Numbered from the stretch's first letter, positions 17,153 through 30,453 are shown. The stretch: DNA of 64,000 nt from Amnibacterium kyonggiense (GCF_004364555.1 NZ_SOAM01000003.1:186001-250000); one strand, 5' to 3'. Numbers and translations: made by a program. The notes: generated from the letters alone by a model not told the origin.

Positions 17153-17961
17153 GCCTCCCCCTCCCCCGTGCCGGGCGGCGGCGTGTGCGGCAGCGACTCC
17201 ACCAGCTCCTTCGCGTACGCGGTCTGCGGGTCCGTGATGATCTGGAACCGGGAGCCGTGCTCGACGACCGAGCCGTTCCGCATGACCGCGACGGTGTCCG
17301 CGACCGCGGACATCACGCCGAGGTCGTGCGTGACGAGCAGCACCGCGAGCCCGAGGTCGTCCGTGAGCTCGCGGAGCAGCCGCAGCACGCCCGCCTGCAC
17401 GGTCACGTCGAGCGCCGTCGTCGGCTCGTCGGCGATCAGCACCTTCGGCTCGCACGCGATGGCGATCGCGAACGCGATGCGCTGCAGCTGCCCGCCCGAG
17501 AACTGGTGCGGGTAGCGCTTCAGCGCCGCCTCCGGCGACGGCACCCGGACGCGCTCGAGCAGCTCGGCCGCCCGCGTCCTCGCCGCGGACCGCGACAGGT
17601 GCAGGTGGTGCCGCATGTGGTCGGTCAGCTGGGTGCCGACCGACAGCATCGGCTGGAGGCTCGCGGTCGGGTCCTGGAACACCATCGCGATCCGGCGGCC
17701 GCGCAGGCGGTTCATCGCCCCCGGGCGGAGGGCGAGGAGGTCGGGCACCCGCACCTCCCCGTCGTCGTAGGCGACCGTGCCGGAGACCTTCGCGCCGGCG
17801 GGCGCCAGGCCGATCACGGCGAGACCGGTCATGGTCTTCCCGGAGCCGGACTCGCCGGCGAGGCCGGTGACCTGCCCGGCGGGGACCTCGACGTCGACGC
17901 CGTCGAGGATGCGCCGGCCGCCGAGCTCGAGCGTGAGGCCGCGGATGTCGAGGCCGCTCAT
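17149..17961 (-). CDS. peptide ABC transporter ATPase (DppD/OppD type)
   Basis: Second ATPase subunit (270 aa) of the same importer. Walker A is GLAGESGSGKTMTGLA, the Q-loop RIAMVFQDPTASLQPM, the signature FSGGQLQRIAFAIAI, Walker B VLIADEPTTALD and the switch His in LLVTHDLGV. It lacks the Cys-rich C-terminal extension found in some OppD proteins. Start and stop overlap its neighbours by ATGA on both sides, so the ATPases and the permease are made together. Confidence 0.92.
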   Translation of the reverse strand: MSGLDIRGLTLELGGRRILDGVDVEVPAGQVTGLAGESGSGKTMTGLAVIGLAPAGAKVSGTVAYDDGEVRVPDLLALRPGAMNRLRGRRIAMVFQDPTASLQPMLSVGTQLTDHMRHHLHLSRSAARTRAAELLERVRVPSPEAALKRYPHQFSGGQLQRIAFAIAIACEPKVLIADEPTTALDVTVQAGVLRLLRELTDDLGLAVLLVTHDLGVMSAVADTVAVMRNGSVVEHGSRFQIITDPQTAYAKELVESLPHTPPPGTGEGEA

Positions 17962-18833
17962 ATCGACGACCCCTGCACGGCGCCGGCGGTGCGCGGGTCG
18001 AGCGCATCCCGGAGCGAGTCGCCGATCAGGTTGAACGCGACGACGACCGAGAAGATCGCGAGCCCCGGGAAGGTGGCGAGCCACCAGCTCGAGAACTGCG
18101 TCACGCCGTCCGCCACCATCGAGCCCCACTCCGGCGTCGGCGGCACGGCGCCGAGCCCGAGGAACGACAGCCCGGCGAGCAGCAGGATCTGATTGCCGAA
18201 ATCGAGCATCGCGAGCACCAGCATGGGGGCGGACACGTTCGGCAGGACGTCCCGGCGGAGCGAGGTGAACGGACCGGCGCCGAGCAGGCGACCGGCCACG
18301 ACGTACTCCTGCCCGCGTGCGCCGAGCACCAGGGACCGCATGACGCGGGCGTAGTTCGGCCACGACACGACGAGCAGCGCGACGACGGCGTTGAGGAGGC
18401 TGGGGCCGAGGGCCGCCGCGACGACCATCGCGAGGATGATCGTCGGGAACGCGAACACGAGGTCCGCGATGCGCATGATGACCTCGTCCACCGCGCCGCC
18501 GAGGTAGCCGGCGACCGCGCCGAGCACCGACCCGACGACGAGCGAACCGGCGACGAGCGCGACCGCGAGCGGCAGGGAGGAGCGGACGCCCCACAGCGTG
18601 CGCGACAGCACGTCGCGGCCGAGCGCGTCGGTGCCGAACGGGTGCGCGGCCGACGGTGCGCGGAAGGCGTCTCCGACGCTCTGCTGCAGGGGGTCCTGCA
18701 GGCCGAGCAGCGGGTCGAGGAGGGCAACGAGCACCCAGGCGAGGAGGACGACCGATCCGGCGATCGCGGCGGGGCGCCGCCAGGCGACCGGCACGCGCAG
18801 CGCGCGGCGTCGCGGGAGCTGCACGGCGGTCAT
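17958..18833 (-). CDS. peptide ABC transporter permease (DppC type)
   Basis: Inner-membrane channel subunit (291 aa). A first helix near residues 22-42 precedes the domain typical of DppC/OppC (HPFGTDALGRDVLSRTLWG). Five more helices follow, and the EAA-like cytoplasmic loop EYVVAGRLLGAGPFTSLRRDVLP contacts the ATPases. The ATG at 18833 overlaps the stop of the other permease gene and its own stop overlaps the ATPase start. Confidence 0.92.
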   Translation of the reverse strand: MTAVQLPRRRALRVPVAWRRPAAIAGSVVLLAWVLVALLDPLLGLQDPLQQSVGDAFRAPSAAHPFGTDALGRDVLSRTLWGVRSSLPLAVALVAGSLVVGSVLGAVAGYLGGAVDEVIMRIADLVFAFPTIILAMVVAAALGPSLLNAVVALLVVSWPNYARVMRSLVLGARGQEYVVAGRLLGAGPFTSLRRDVLPNVSAPMLVLAMLDFGNQILLLAGLSFLGLGAVPPTPEWGSMVADGVTQFSSWWLATFPGLAIFSVVVAFNLIGDSLRDALDPRTAGAVQGSSI

Positions 18834-19930
18834 CCGACGCGCACCCGGGGGTCGACGAACCCGTAGATCACGTCGATGACGAAGTTCACGGTGATGTAGA
18901 CCAGCCCGACGATCAGCCCGACGCCCATGATCGAGGGCAGGTCGAGGGAGGTGGAGGCGCGGTAGGCGTACTGCCCGATGCCGCCCCAGGCGAAGACCTG
19001 CTCGGTCAGGACCGCGCCCGAGAGCAGCGAGCCGAACGCGAGGCCGACGATCGTGAGGATCGGCAGCAGCGCGCCGCGCAGCAGGTAGGCGGTGATGACG
19101 CGGTGCGCCGGGAGCCCCTTGGCGCGCGCGGCGCGGACGTGGTCCTGGTTCAGCACGTCGAGGATCGACGAGCGCGCGAACCGGACGAGCAGCCCGAGCG
19201 TGTACACCGCGAGGACGAGGCCGGGCAGCACGAGGTGCGCGAACGCGTCCGCGAAGACGTCCGGCTCGCCGGCGAGCAGGGCGTCGATCGTGAAGAACCC
19301 GGTCACGCGCGGCGGGGCGTCGTAGATCGCGCTGAGCCGTCCGGAGCCGGGCACCCAGTGGAGCACGAAGAAGAAGAGGAAGTACGCGGCGACCGCGAGC
19401 CAGAAGGTCGGCACCGAGATGCCGACGACGCTGACCGCGCGGATCAGCTGGTCGGAGAGCCGGTTGCGGCGCAGCGCCGCGACGAGCGCGAGGACGAGCC
19501 CGACGACGACGGCGATCACGATCGCGAAGATCGCGAGCTCGGCGGTCGCCGGGAACGCGTAGGCGAGGTCCTGCGTGACCGGGTTCCGCGTACCGATGGA
19601 CGTGCCGAGGTTCCCCTGCAGCAGGTGCCCGAGGTACACGAAGTACTGCACGGGCAGGGGCTTGTCGAGGCCCTGCGCCGCCTTGTACGCGGCGACGATC
19701 TTCGGGTCGCCGGCGGCGCGCTCGCCGAGCGCGGCCGTCACGGGACTGGCCGGGACGAGGTTGGTCAGGACGAACGTGATGATCGTGACCCCGATGAGGA
19801 GCACGACCGACAGCCCGAGCCGGATCGCGATGTAGCGCACCAGCGGCGGCAACCGCCGCCCGGGCCGTGCGGCCTGGGCGGCGGTCTCCGCGCGCTCGTC
19901 GAGTGCGCTACTCGACCGTGGCGAGGTCAA
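18830..19930 (-). CDS. peptide ABC transporter permease (DppB type)
   Basis: Inner-membrane channel subunit with the DppB N-terminal pattern YIAIRLGLSVVLLIGV followed by FVLTNLVPASPV and the EAA-type loop VRAARAKGLPAHRVITAYLL. The start is uncertain. TTG 19930 gives 366 aa and overlaps the binding-protein gene by 23 bp; GTG 19840 gives 336 aa, closer to the family norm of 310-340. Neither has a good ribosome site. It is the second gene of the operon. Confidence 0.85.
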   Translation of the reverse strand: MTSPRSSSALDERAETAAQAARPGRRLPPLVRYIAIRLGLSVVLLIGVTIITFVLTNLVPASPVTAALGERAAGDPKIVAAYKAAQGLDKPLPVQYFVYLGHLLQGNLGTSIGTRNPVTQDLAYAFPATAELAIFAIVIAVVVGLVLALVAALRRNRLSDQLIRAVSVVGISVPTFWLAVAAYFLFFFVLHWVPGSGRLSAIYDAPPRVTGFFTIDALLAGEPDVFADAFAHLVLPGLVLAVYTLGLLVRFARSSILDVLNQDHVRAARAKGLPAHRVITAYLLRGALLPILTIVGLAFGSLLSGAVLTEQVFAWGGIGQYAYRASTSLDLPSIMGVGLIVGLVYITVNFVIDVIYGFVDPRVRVG

Positions 19931-21497
19931 CCGTCCAGATCGCGTTCGGCACGTTGCCGGACACGCCGTTGGTCACCTGGTAGCGGGCGGCCTGGAGCAG
20001 CGGCACGAAGGCGCCGTCCGCGTTCGCGGCCTTCTGCCAGGCCTCGTAGGCCGAGGCGCGCGCGTCGCCCTGGGCGGCGATCGCCGCCTCCTTCGCCTTC
20101 GTGACCGACGGGGACATGTCCTTCGTCCAGCCGGCGCGGAGGCCGAGGCCCTCCCCGGGGCTGAAGGTCACGTAGTCGGAGGGGTCCGGGAAGTCCGGGC
20201 CCCAGTACATGAGCCCGGCCTGCAGCTTGCCGGCGCGGAACGAGTCGAGCAGCGTCGCGATCGGCAGGCCGTTCAGCTTGACCTTGACGCCCGCGGACTC
20301 GAGGTTCGACTGCACGGACTGCGCCATGTCGGCGAAGGAGACGCCGTCGAGCGTCGCGTCCGTCGGGTAGGACAGCGTGATCGTCTGGCCCTTGTAGCCG
20401 CTGCTCTGCAGGTCCGACTTCGCCGCGGCGGAGTCGGTCGTGTTGTTCTCGTCGCTCGCGAGTGAGCCGAGGAACTGCGACGGCACCATGCCGCCCGGCT
20501 GCGTGGAGCCGGTGCCGGCGATCGTCTGGAGCGACTTGTAGTCGATCGCGTGCCGGACGGCCTTGACGAAGTCGGGCTGGTTCGTGACGCCGCCGGAGAC
20601 CGACGCGTTCTGGTTCAGCCACAGGTAGCCGAGGTTCGAGGACGTGAACTTCGCGACCTTGATGCTGCCGGACTCGAGCCCGGACACCTGCTGCGAGTTG
20701 AGGTTCAGCGCGAGCTGCGCCTGGTTGCCTTGCACGTCGGTCTTCTGCGAGGGACCGGTGACGTTGTTCAGCACGACCCGGCCGAAGGCCGGCTTGGTGC
20801 CGACGTACTTCGGGTTGAGCTTGAACACGACCTTGCTCGTCGCGTTGTACGAGGAGAGCTCGTACGGGCCGGAGCCCGCGGAGGTGCCGTTGAGGTACTG
20901 CTCCGCCGAATCGGTCTTGTCGGTCGTGCCGCCGTGCTGCTCGAGCGTCTTCTCGTCGAGCACGCCGAGCGACGGGTTCGGGAGGATGAACGGGAGCGCC
21001 GGGTTCGCGGCGGTGTCCGTGATCGTCATCGTCGTGTCCGACGTCTTCTCGATCGCGAAGGGCTTGCCCGTGGACAGGTTGGTGAGCAGGAACGACGGGT
21101 TGCCCGCGATGCCCTGGACGCGCTTGTAGGACCAGACGATGTCGTCGATCGTCACCGGATTACCGCTCGAGAAGACGTGCTTCCCGTTCAGCGTCAGCGT
21201 GATCGTCTTGTTGTCGTCGGACATCGTGTAGGTCGTCAGCTGCGGCACCGGCTTCGTGACGTCGCTGCCCTCGAAGGTCAGCGCGGTCTCGTAGAGGGCC
21301 TTGTCGACGATGGAGCCCGTGAGCTCGAAGGCGCGGGCCGGGTCGGAGGTCTTCAGGTCGAACGTGTTGTCGACGACCAGGGTCTTGCTGCTCGAGCTCT
21401 GCGTGCTGCCGCCGCCGGCGGAGCAGCCGCTCACGATCAGCGCGACCGCTGCTGCGGTCGCGGTCAGCGCGGCGAGCCGCGCGGGCAGGTGGTTCAT
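19908..21497 (-). CDS. peptide ABC transporter substrate-binding lipoprotein (DppA type)
   Basis: Extracytoplasmic receptor (529 aa) of solute-binding family 5. The signal peptide ends in a lipobox (VALIVSGC, Cys about residue 25), followed by a Gly/Ser-rich linker. The lobe-I pattern DPARAFELTGSIVDKALYE and the family segment GPYELSSYNATSKVVFKLN are clear; FPDPSDYVTF near the C terminus matches dipeptide receptors. It opens the transporter operon. Peptide specificity cannot be read from sequence, but an M19 dipeptidase is encoded just upstream. Confidence 0.9.
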   Translation of the reverse strand: MNHLPARLAALTATAAAVALIVSGCSAGGGSTQSSSSKTLVVDNTFDLKTSDPARAFELTGSIVDKALYETALTFEGSDVTKPVPQLTTYTMSDDNKTITLTLNGKHVFSSGNPVTIDDIVWSYKRVQGIAGNPSFLLTNLSTGKPFAIEKTSDTTMTITDTAANPALPFILPNPSLGVLDEKTLEQHGGTTDKTDSAEQYLNGTSAGSGPYELSSYNATSKVVFKLNPKYVGTKPAFGRVVLNNVTGPSQKTDVQGNQAQLALNLNSQQVSGLESGSIKVAKFTSSNLGYLWLNQNASVSGGVTNQPDFVKAVRHAIDYKSLQTIAGTGSTQPGGMVPSQFLGSLASDENNTTDSAAAKSDLQSSGYKGQTITLSYPTDATLDGVSFADMAQSVQSNLESAGVKVKLNGLPIATLLDSFRAGKLQAGLMYWGPDFPDPSDYVTFSPGEGLGLRAGWTKDMSPSVTKAKEAAIAAQGDARASAYEAWQKAANADGAFVPLLQAARYQVTNGVSGNVPNAIWTVDLATVE

Positions 21498-21581
21498 TCG
21501 TCTCCTCGGTGGGCGGGCCCCCGGTTCCCCGGGCGCCCGTTCGGGAGCCGAACCTACGGGCTGCCCGTTTCAGCGGCGTTT

Positions 21582-21596
21582 CATGAACGGTTCATG
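21582..21596. promoter_or_regulatory. 15-bp palindrome upstream of peptide ABC operon
   Basis: CATGAACGGTTCATG is a perfect 7-bp inverted repeat around one central base, 85 bp upstream of the binding-protein start, in the gap after the dipeptidase gene. Such a site is typical of a dimeric repressor operator. The regulator is not obvious nearby. Confidence 0.5.
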
Positions 21597-21630
21597 TCGC
21601 GGATCGACACCGATCCGTTATTGCATGACG

Positions 21631-22725
21631 TCAGATGACGAGCTCGGTCGGCGGACGGTTCCCGGCGAACGCGTCGTCCGTCTCCCTGAGCACGCGAAGC
21701 ACGTTCGCGCCCGCGAGACCCGCGAGGTCGGCGGCGCTCCAGCCGCGGCCGGCGAGCTCGGCGAGCAGCGCCGGGTAGCCGTCGACGCCCGTAATGCCCT
21801 CCGGCATCGCGTCGACGCCGTCGAAGTCGCCGCCGAGGCCGATGTGGCCCACGCCGGCGACGTCCCTCGCGTGCTCCACGTGGTCCGCGAGGAGCGCGAG
21901 CGGCACCCGCGGCGCGGGGCCCTGCCGTCCGGCCAGGTCCCACCGCCGGTAGGAGTCGCTGAGGAACTGCGGCACGAACGTGATCATGACGACGCCGCCG
22001 TTGTCCCCGAGGCGGGCGAGGACGTCGTCCGGCACGTTCCGCGGGTGGTCGTTCAGCGCCCGGACCGAGCTGTGGCTGAAGAGCACCGGAGCGGTCGCGA
22101 CGTCGAGCGCGGCGTGCATGGTCGCGGGCGCGACGTGCGACAGGTCGACGAGCACGCCGAGCCGGTTCAACTCCCGCACGAACGCGCGCCCGCGGTCGCT
22201 GAGGCCGCCGTGGTGCGGCGCGTCGGTGGCGCTGTCCGCCCAGGTCGTCGTGCGGTTGTGCGTCAGCGTCAGGTACCGGACGCCGAGCGCGGCCAGCATC
22301 CGGAGGACGCCGGGCGACTCGTCGATCTGGTGCCCGCCCTCGGCACCGAGCAGGGACGCGATGCGACCGGTCGCCCGTGCCGCCTCGACGTCGGCCGCCG
22401 ATCGAGCCAGCACGAGGTGCTGCGGGTAGGCCTCGACGAGGCGGTGGACGACGTCGATCTGCTCGAGCGTCTCCGCGACCGCGCGCTCGTTCCGCCCCTC
22501 GGAGCCGGGCGGGAGGTCCTCGACGAACACGCTCCACAGCTGGGCGCCGACGCGGCCCGCGCGCAGCCGCGCGAAGTCCGTGTGGCCCGGGAAGCCGGAC
22601 TCGAGGCCGGCGACGGACGACCCGTGCCGCAGCCGCAGCTCCCACGGCCAGTCGTTGTGCCCGTCGACGACGGGTGCGAGCTCGAGCGCCCGTGCGACGG
22701 TCGCGGCGATGTCGTCAGCGGTCAT
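21631..22725 (-). CDS. membrane-dipeptidase family (peptidase M19)
   Basis: Zinc dipeptidase (364 aa) of the renal dipeptidase family, which splits dipeptides including those with a C-terminal D-residue. The metal ligands are visible: VVDGHNDWPWEL (HxD), LGAEGGHQ (bridging Glu), LVDLSHVAP and FSHSSVRAL (two His) and GLGGDFDGVD (Asp). There is no signal peptide, so it acts in the cytoplasm, probably on peptides brought in by the ABC system downstream. ATG 22725 is preceded by GGAAGG. Confidence 0.93.
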   Translation of the reverse strand: MTADDIAATVARALELAPVVDGHNDWPWELRLRHGSSVAGLESGFPGHTDFARLRAGRVGAQLWSVFVEDLPPGSEGRNERAVAETLEQIDVVHRLVEAYPQHLVLARSAADVEAARATGRIASLLGAEGGHQIDESPGVLRMLAALGVRYLTLTHNRTTTWADSATDAPHHGGLSDRGRAFVRELNRLGVLVDLSHVAPATMHAALDVATAPVLFSHSSVRALNDHPRNVPDDVLARLGDNGGVVMITFVPQFLSDSYRRWDLAGRQGPAPRVPLALLADHVEHARDVAGVGHIGLGGDFDGVDAMPEGITGVDGYPALLAELAGRGWSAADLAGLAGANVLRVLRETDDAFAGNRPPTELVI

Positions 22726-22840
22726 GCGCCCATCCTTCCGCCCGTCGGGCGTGGATTCGGCACGGGCGCGGAGCGCCCGGCTCAACCACCGCGGCACACC
22801 GCCGGCAGGGCGCCCGGCTCGACCATCGTGACGAGTCCCC

Positions 22841-23557
22841 TCACACGAAGAGGACGAGGTCCTCGTCGCCGCGCGGGTGGAGGGCGACGTCGTGCGCCGC
22901 CGCCCAGGCGAGCAGCTCGTCGCGCGACGCCGCTTCGGCGCGGGTCTCCGCGAGCCGGCGCACCAACTCGCCCTTCGCGTGCTTGTTGAAGTGGTTGAGC
23001 GCGCGTCCCTCCGGCGTCTCCACGTGGAGGAACGCGCTGCCGACCGGGGCCGGCCCGAGCGCGACGTAGGACTCGGAGCGGGCATCGAGCACCCACTCCC
23101 CCGTCGCCGCGATCGCCGCGGCGACGGCGTCCCGCCAGTGCGCCTTCAACGGCAGGTCGGGCAGCGTCGTCGATCCGGACAGCCGGTACGACGGGATCGC
23201 GTCGCCGGCGCGGAGCAGGCCGAACAGCGCGGACGCGATGACGACGTGCTGGTCGACCCACGCCCGCGCGTCGGCGTCGAGGGTCGCGGCACCGAGCCCG
23301 TCGTAGAGCACGCCGGTGTACCGCTCGACCGCCGGGCGCACCGGTCCGGTGGTCAGCTCGCGGTTGAGCCGGGCCTCGTGCGCGTTGCGGGCACCGAGCT
23401 TCAGCACGGCGGTCGCGTCCCGCAGCGGGACGCGCTTCAACGCGGCGGCGGCGGTCCTCCGCTTCCCGCGCAATGACGGGAACGAGAGCGCAGCGGCGTC
23501 GAGAACGCCGCTGCCGCCCTCCGATTTGGTCTCGGAGGGCGGCAGCAGGACGATCAC
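22841..23557 (-). CDS. yaaA: YaaA/DUF328 peroxide-stress protein
   Basis: Cytoplasmic protein (238 aa) of the YaaA family, which in E. coli lowers free iron during hydrogen-peroxide stress and binds DNA. The family N terminus IVLLPPSETKSEGG is followed by AVERYTGVLYDGLG, the SALFGLLRAGDAIPSYRLS segment, and the C-terminal HFNKHAKGELVR. The start is the GTG at 23557. It follows atpC by 40 bp on the same strand and may be read from the ATP synthase operon. Confidence 0.88.
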   Translation of the reverse strand: MIVLLPPSETKSEGGSGVLDAAALSFPSLRGKRRTAAAALKRVPLRDATAVLKLGARNAHEARLNRELTTGPVRPAVERYTGVLYDGLGAATLDADARAWVDQHVVIASALFGLLRAGDAIPSYRLSGSTTLPDLPLKAHWRDAVAAAIAATGEWVLDARSESYVALGPAPVGSAFLHVETPEGRALNHFNKHAKGELVRRLAETRAEAASRDELLAWAAAHDVALHPRGDEDLVLFV

Positions 23558-23597
23558 TGCTCGTTCTGGAGGAGGTCGAGTCCTACAAGACGGACGG

Positions 23598-23858
23598 TCA
23601 CACCAGGGAGGCGGCGCGCGCCGCGATGGTGACGGTGTCGTTCTCGACGGAGATGAAGCCGTCCTCCGCGTTCGCGGTGATGCGGCCGCCGTCCGTCGCC
23701 GTGATGCGCACCTCACCCGCCGACAGGATGCCGAGGAGGGGCTGGTGACCGGCGAGGATGCCGATCTCCCCCACCTTGGTGCGGGCCACGACCATGGAGG
23801 CCTGCCCGGACCACACCTGCTCGTCCGCGGAGACGACGTTCACGGTGAGATCGGCCAT
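23598..23858 (-). CDS. atpC: ATP synthase epsilon subunit
   Basis: Short epsilon subunit (86 aa) of the F1 central stalk. It contains the N-terminal beta-sandwich only (LTVNVVSADEQVWSGQASMV, then GEIGILAGHQPLLGIL); the C-terminal helical hairpin found in many bacteria is absent, which is normal for actinobacteria. It starts two bases after the atpD stop and is the last gene of the operon. Confidence 0.95.
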   Translation of the reverse strand: MADLTVNVVSADEQVWSGQASMVVARTKVGEIGILAGHQPLLGILSAGEVRITATDGGRITANAEDGFISVENDTVTIAARAASLV

Positions 23859-23860
23859 GA

Positions 23861-27873
<4,013 letters not shown>

Positions 27874-27912
27874 GAGGGTGTGTCCTTATCGAAGAGGATC
27901 GGGAGTCGTGGG

Positions 27913-28698
27913 TCAGCCCGCGAGGCGCTGACGGAGGTCGTCCAGCCGGGCGCGGACGGTGCCGTCGATCACGTCGTCACCGACGGTGATCCGCACGCCG
28001 CCGACGAGGTCCGGCTCGACGATCTGGTTGAGGACAATTTTACGCTGGTAGCCCGCCTCGAGCCGCGCCGCGAGCGCACTCGCCTGCGCCGTGGACAGCG
28101 GGGTCGCGGTCTGCACGATCGCCACGACCTGGTCGTTCGCCGCAGCGACGATCGCCTGCGCCGCGCGCAGCGCCTCGATCGGCTTGCGGCCGCGGGGCAG
28201 CTGCACGACGTGGCGCACGATCGTGCGGGTCGCGGGCTTCGCGTCCGCGAGCAGCGCATCCACGAGCTTCAGCCGCGCCTCGAGCGGCGACGCCGAGCCG
28301 CCGAGCGCGAGCTCGAGCCGGCCGTCGGAGCCGACGGTCCGCAGCACGGTGAAGAGCTCGCCGTCGAGACCCGCGGACGCGGGCTGCGCGGCGACGGCGC
28401 GGAAGCCGATCTCCTCCACGCCCTCGACGAGGTCCTCCGGGGTCGACCAGCGGCCGCTGACCAGCGTGCCGAGCAGCGAGCGCGTCTGCACGCCGAGCGA
28501 CGCGAAGACACGGTCGACCAGGCCGACCCGCTGCTCGGTCGGCACGCCAGCGTCCGCGAGCACGGCGACCAGCTGGTGCGAGGCGCCGAGGCTGCGGGCC
28601 GCGGCCAGCAGCTCCTCGCCGAGTGCGGGATCCGGCTTCTGGACCGCCGCGAGCGCGGCGATCCCGTCGGTGACGGACGTCCGGGTGGCGGCGCCCAT
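27913..28698 (-). CDS. atpH: ATP synthase delta subunit
   Basis: Peripheral-stalk subunit (261 aa) joining F1 to the b subunits. The family pattern is LGVQTRSLLGTLVSGRW in the N-terminal helical domain and the C-terminal ARLEAGYQRKIVLNQIVEPD, then GGVRITVGDDVIDGTVRARL. ATG 28698 lies 13 bp after the atpF stop. Length is typical for actinobacteria. Confidence 0.95.
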   Translation of the reverse strand: MGAATRTSVTDGIAALAAVQKPDPALGEELLAAARSLGASHQLVAVLADAGVPTEQRVGLVDRVFASLGVQTRSLLGTLVSGRWSTPEDLVEGVEEIGFRAVAAQPASAGLDGELFTVLRTVGSDGRLELALGGSASPLEARLKLVDALLADAKPATRTIVRHVVQLPRGRKPIEALRAAQAIVAAANDQVVAIVQTATPLSTAQASALAARLEAGYQRKIVLNQIVEPDLVGGVRITVGDDVIDGTVRARLDDLRQRLAG

Positions 28699-28711
28699 CA
28701 GGCACGCCCCG

Positions 28712-29269
28712 TCACTGGACGCGACCGTCGGACGCGTGCTCGATCTCGAGGTCGGCGAGGAAGCGGTCGACGAACGCGGTCGCGTTCCGGTCGGTCGCCA
28801 GGTGCTCGGCCACGACCGCGGACGCGAGGTCGAGGGCCAGCGACCCCACCTCGGCGCGGAGGCTCTGCACGGCGGCGTCGCGCTCGGACTGGATCTGCGT
28901 GCGCGCCTGGGCGACCACGCGGGCCGCCTCGGCCTGCGCCTGCTCGACCAGGTCCGCACGGATGCGCTTGGCGTCCTCGCGGGCGGCCTCACGGATGCGG
29001 CCGGCCTCCGTCCGAGCCTCGGCCAGCTGCTGCTGGTACTGCTCGAGGATGTTCTCGGCCTCTTCGCGGGCGTGCTTCGCCTCGTCGATGCGGCCTTCGA
29101 TCGCGGCGGACCGCGCGTCGAGCAGCTTGTTCAGCCTCGGCAGCGCCACGAAGATGAACGTCAGGAGGACGACGACGAAGCCGACCGTGCCCCAGATGAG
29201 GTCCGGGAGCTCGGGGATGAGCAGGCTGTGCTCCGACTCCGACGCTGCCGCGACGAGTGTCGTGTTCAT
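28712..29269 (-). CDS. atpF: ATP synthase b subunit
   Basis: Membrane-anchored peripheral stalk (185 aa). One N-terminal helix (IWGTVGFVVVLLTFIFVALP) is followed by a long charged, Ala-rich coiled coil. There is a single b gene, unlike mycobacteria where b and delta are fused. Confidence 0.96.
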   Translation of the reverse strand: MNTTLVAAASESEHSLLIPELPDLIWGTVGFVVVLLTFIFVALPRLNKLLDARSAAIEGRIDEAKHAREEAENILEQYQQQLAEARTEAGRIREAAREDAKRIRADLVEQAQAEAARVVAQARTQIQSERDAAVQSLRAEVGSLALDLASAVVAEHLATDRNATAFVDRFLADLEIEHASDGRVQ

Positions 29270-29300
29270 GTGATCAGGCTCCTTCGGCCTCGACGGCCGA

Positions 29301-29525
29301 TCAGTTCGGAGACGGGAACGGGATGAAGCCGATCGCGATCGCGATGAAGCAGAGCGCCTCGGTGAGCGCGATGCCGAGGAACATCAGCGAGGTCAGACGA
29401 CCCTGCAGCTCGGGCTGACGCGCGACCGACTCGATGGTCTTGCCGACGATGATGCCGACGCCGATACCGGAGCCGATGGCTGCGATGCCGAAGCCGAGGG
29501 CGGCGAGATAGCCGACGATGTGCAT
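29301..29525 (-). CDS. atpE: ATP synthase c subunit
   Basis: Proteolipid rotor-ring subunit (74 aa), two helices. The polar loop carries ARQPELQGRL and the ion-binding carboxylate is the Glu in IALTEALCFIAI. The first helix is Gly-rich (IGSGIGVGIIVG), as needed for ring packing. No sodium-site signature is evident, so proton coupling is likely. Confidence 0.97.
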   Translation of the reverse strand: MHIVGYLAALGFGIAAIGSGIGVGIIVGKTIESVARQPELQGRLTSLMFLGIALTEALCFIAIAIGFIPFPSPN

Positions 29526-29569
29526 TCAGGGGTTCCTTTCGTGGGGATGAGTGCCCGCGGATCGGGCGG

Positions 29570-30358
29570 TCAGTGCTCTTCCGCCATCGCGAGCTGGATG
29601 TAGATCGCGGTGAGGAAGGCGAAGACGTAGGCCTGGAGGGCGGCGACGAAGATCTCGAACACGAGGTACACGAGGCCGAACGCCACGGTGCCGACGCCGA
29701 TGAGGCCGAGGAAGTTGCCCTGGGGCAGCAGGGTGAAGAGGAAGAACGAGGACGCCGCGTAGACGAGCGCGAGGAGCAGGTGGCCGGACACCATGTTCAT
29801 CAGAAGCCGGAGCGTCAGCGTCACGGGCCGCACGATGAACGTCGAGAGGATCTCGAGCGGCGTCAGCAGGATGTAGAGCACCTTCGGCACGCCCGGCAGG
29901 AAGAGCGCGTTCTTCAGGTACGTCCAGCCGAGCTTCCGGAAGCCGGCGTAGATGAACAGCACCCACGCGATCAGGGCGAGCACGAGCGGCAGCCCGATCA
30001 CCGAGCTGCCGGGGATCAGCAGCGGCGGGATCGGCCCCGTGATGTTCGTGGCGAAGACCAGGAAGAACATCGTCATGATGACGGGGAGGAAGCGCTTCCC
30101 GTCCTTCTCACCGAGCGTCTCGATGGCGATGTTGTTGCGGACGAAGCCGAGCAGCCCCTCGACCGAGACCTGGAACCGGCCCGGGACGAGCTTCATGTTC
30201 CGGGTGCCGAGCCAGAGCCAGACGACCAGGACGATGACGGCCAGCATCCGGATGACCATGATCCGGTTCATCTCGAACGGGGTGCCCACGAAGAGGATCG
30301 GGCCGGGGAAGAACTGCTGGATGGTGGGCGCGACGAATCCGCTGTCGTCGGCGGCCAT
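29570..30358 (-). CDS. atpB: ATP synthase a subunit
   Basis: Membrane stator subunit that carries the proton half-channels. The essential Arg is in the helix segment PVTLTLRLLMNMVSGHLL; other family landmarks are FVGTPFEMNRIMVIRML and the C-terminal ALQAYVFAFLTAIYI. ATG 30358 gives 262 aa but has no ribosome site. CTG 30388, ten codons earlier in frame, has GGAGAGAG just ahead of it and may be the real start. Confidence 0.94.
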   Translation of the reverse strand: MAADDSGFVAPTIQQFFPGPILFVGTPFEMNRIMVIRMLAVIVLVVWLWLGTRNMKLVPGRFQVSVEGLLGFVRNNIAIETLGEKDGKRFLPVIMTMFFLVFATNITGPIPPLLIPGSSVIGLPLVLALIAWVLFIYAGFRKLGWTYLKNALFLPGVPKVLYILLTPLEILSTFIVRPVTLTLRLLMNMVSGHLLLALVYAASSFFLFTLLPQGNFLGLIGVGTVAFGLVYLVFEIFVAALQAYVFAFLTAIYIQLAMAEEH

Positions 30359-30447
30359 CGGCAACGAGGTGATCAGGTGCTGGAACAGCGCTCTCTCCGT
30401 ACATCTGCGCGCGTGGCGCACGCGGTGGACTTGGCGGGCGTTCGACC

Positions 30448-30453
30448 ACCCTA
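30448..30453 (-). promoter_or_regulatory. probable -10 box of the atp operon
   Basis: On the minus strand TTGATAGGGT contains an extended -10-like TAGGGT about 60-90 bp before the possible atpB starts. The 158-bp gap between the AtpI-like gene and atpB is the natural place for the main ATP synthase promoter. Assigned by pattern only. Confidence 0.4.
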
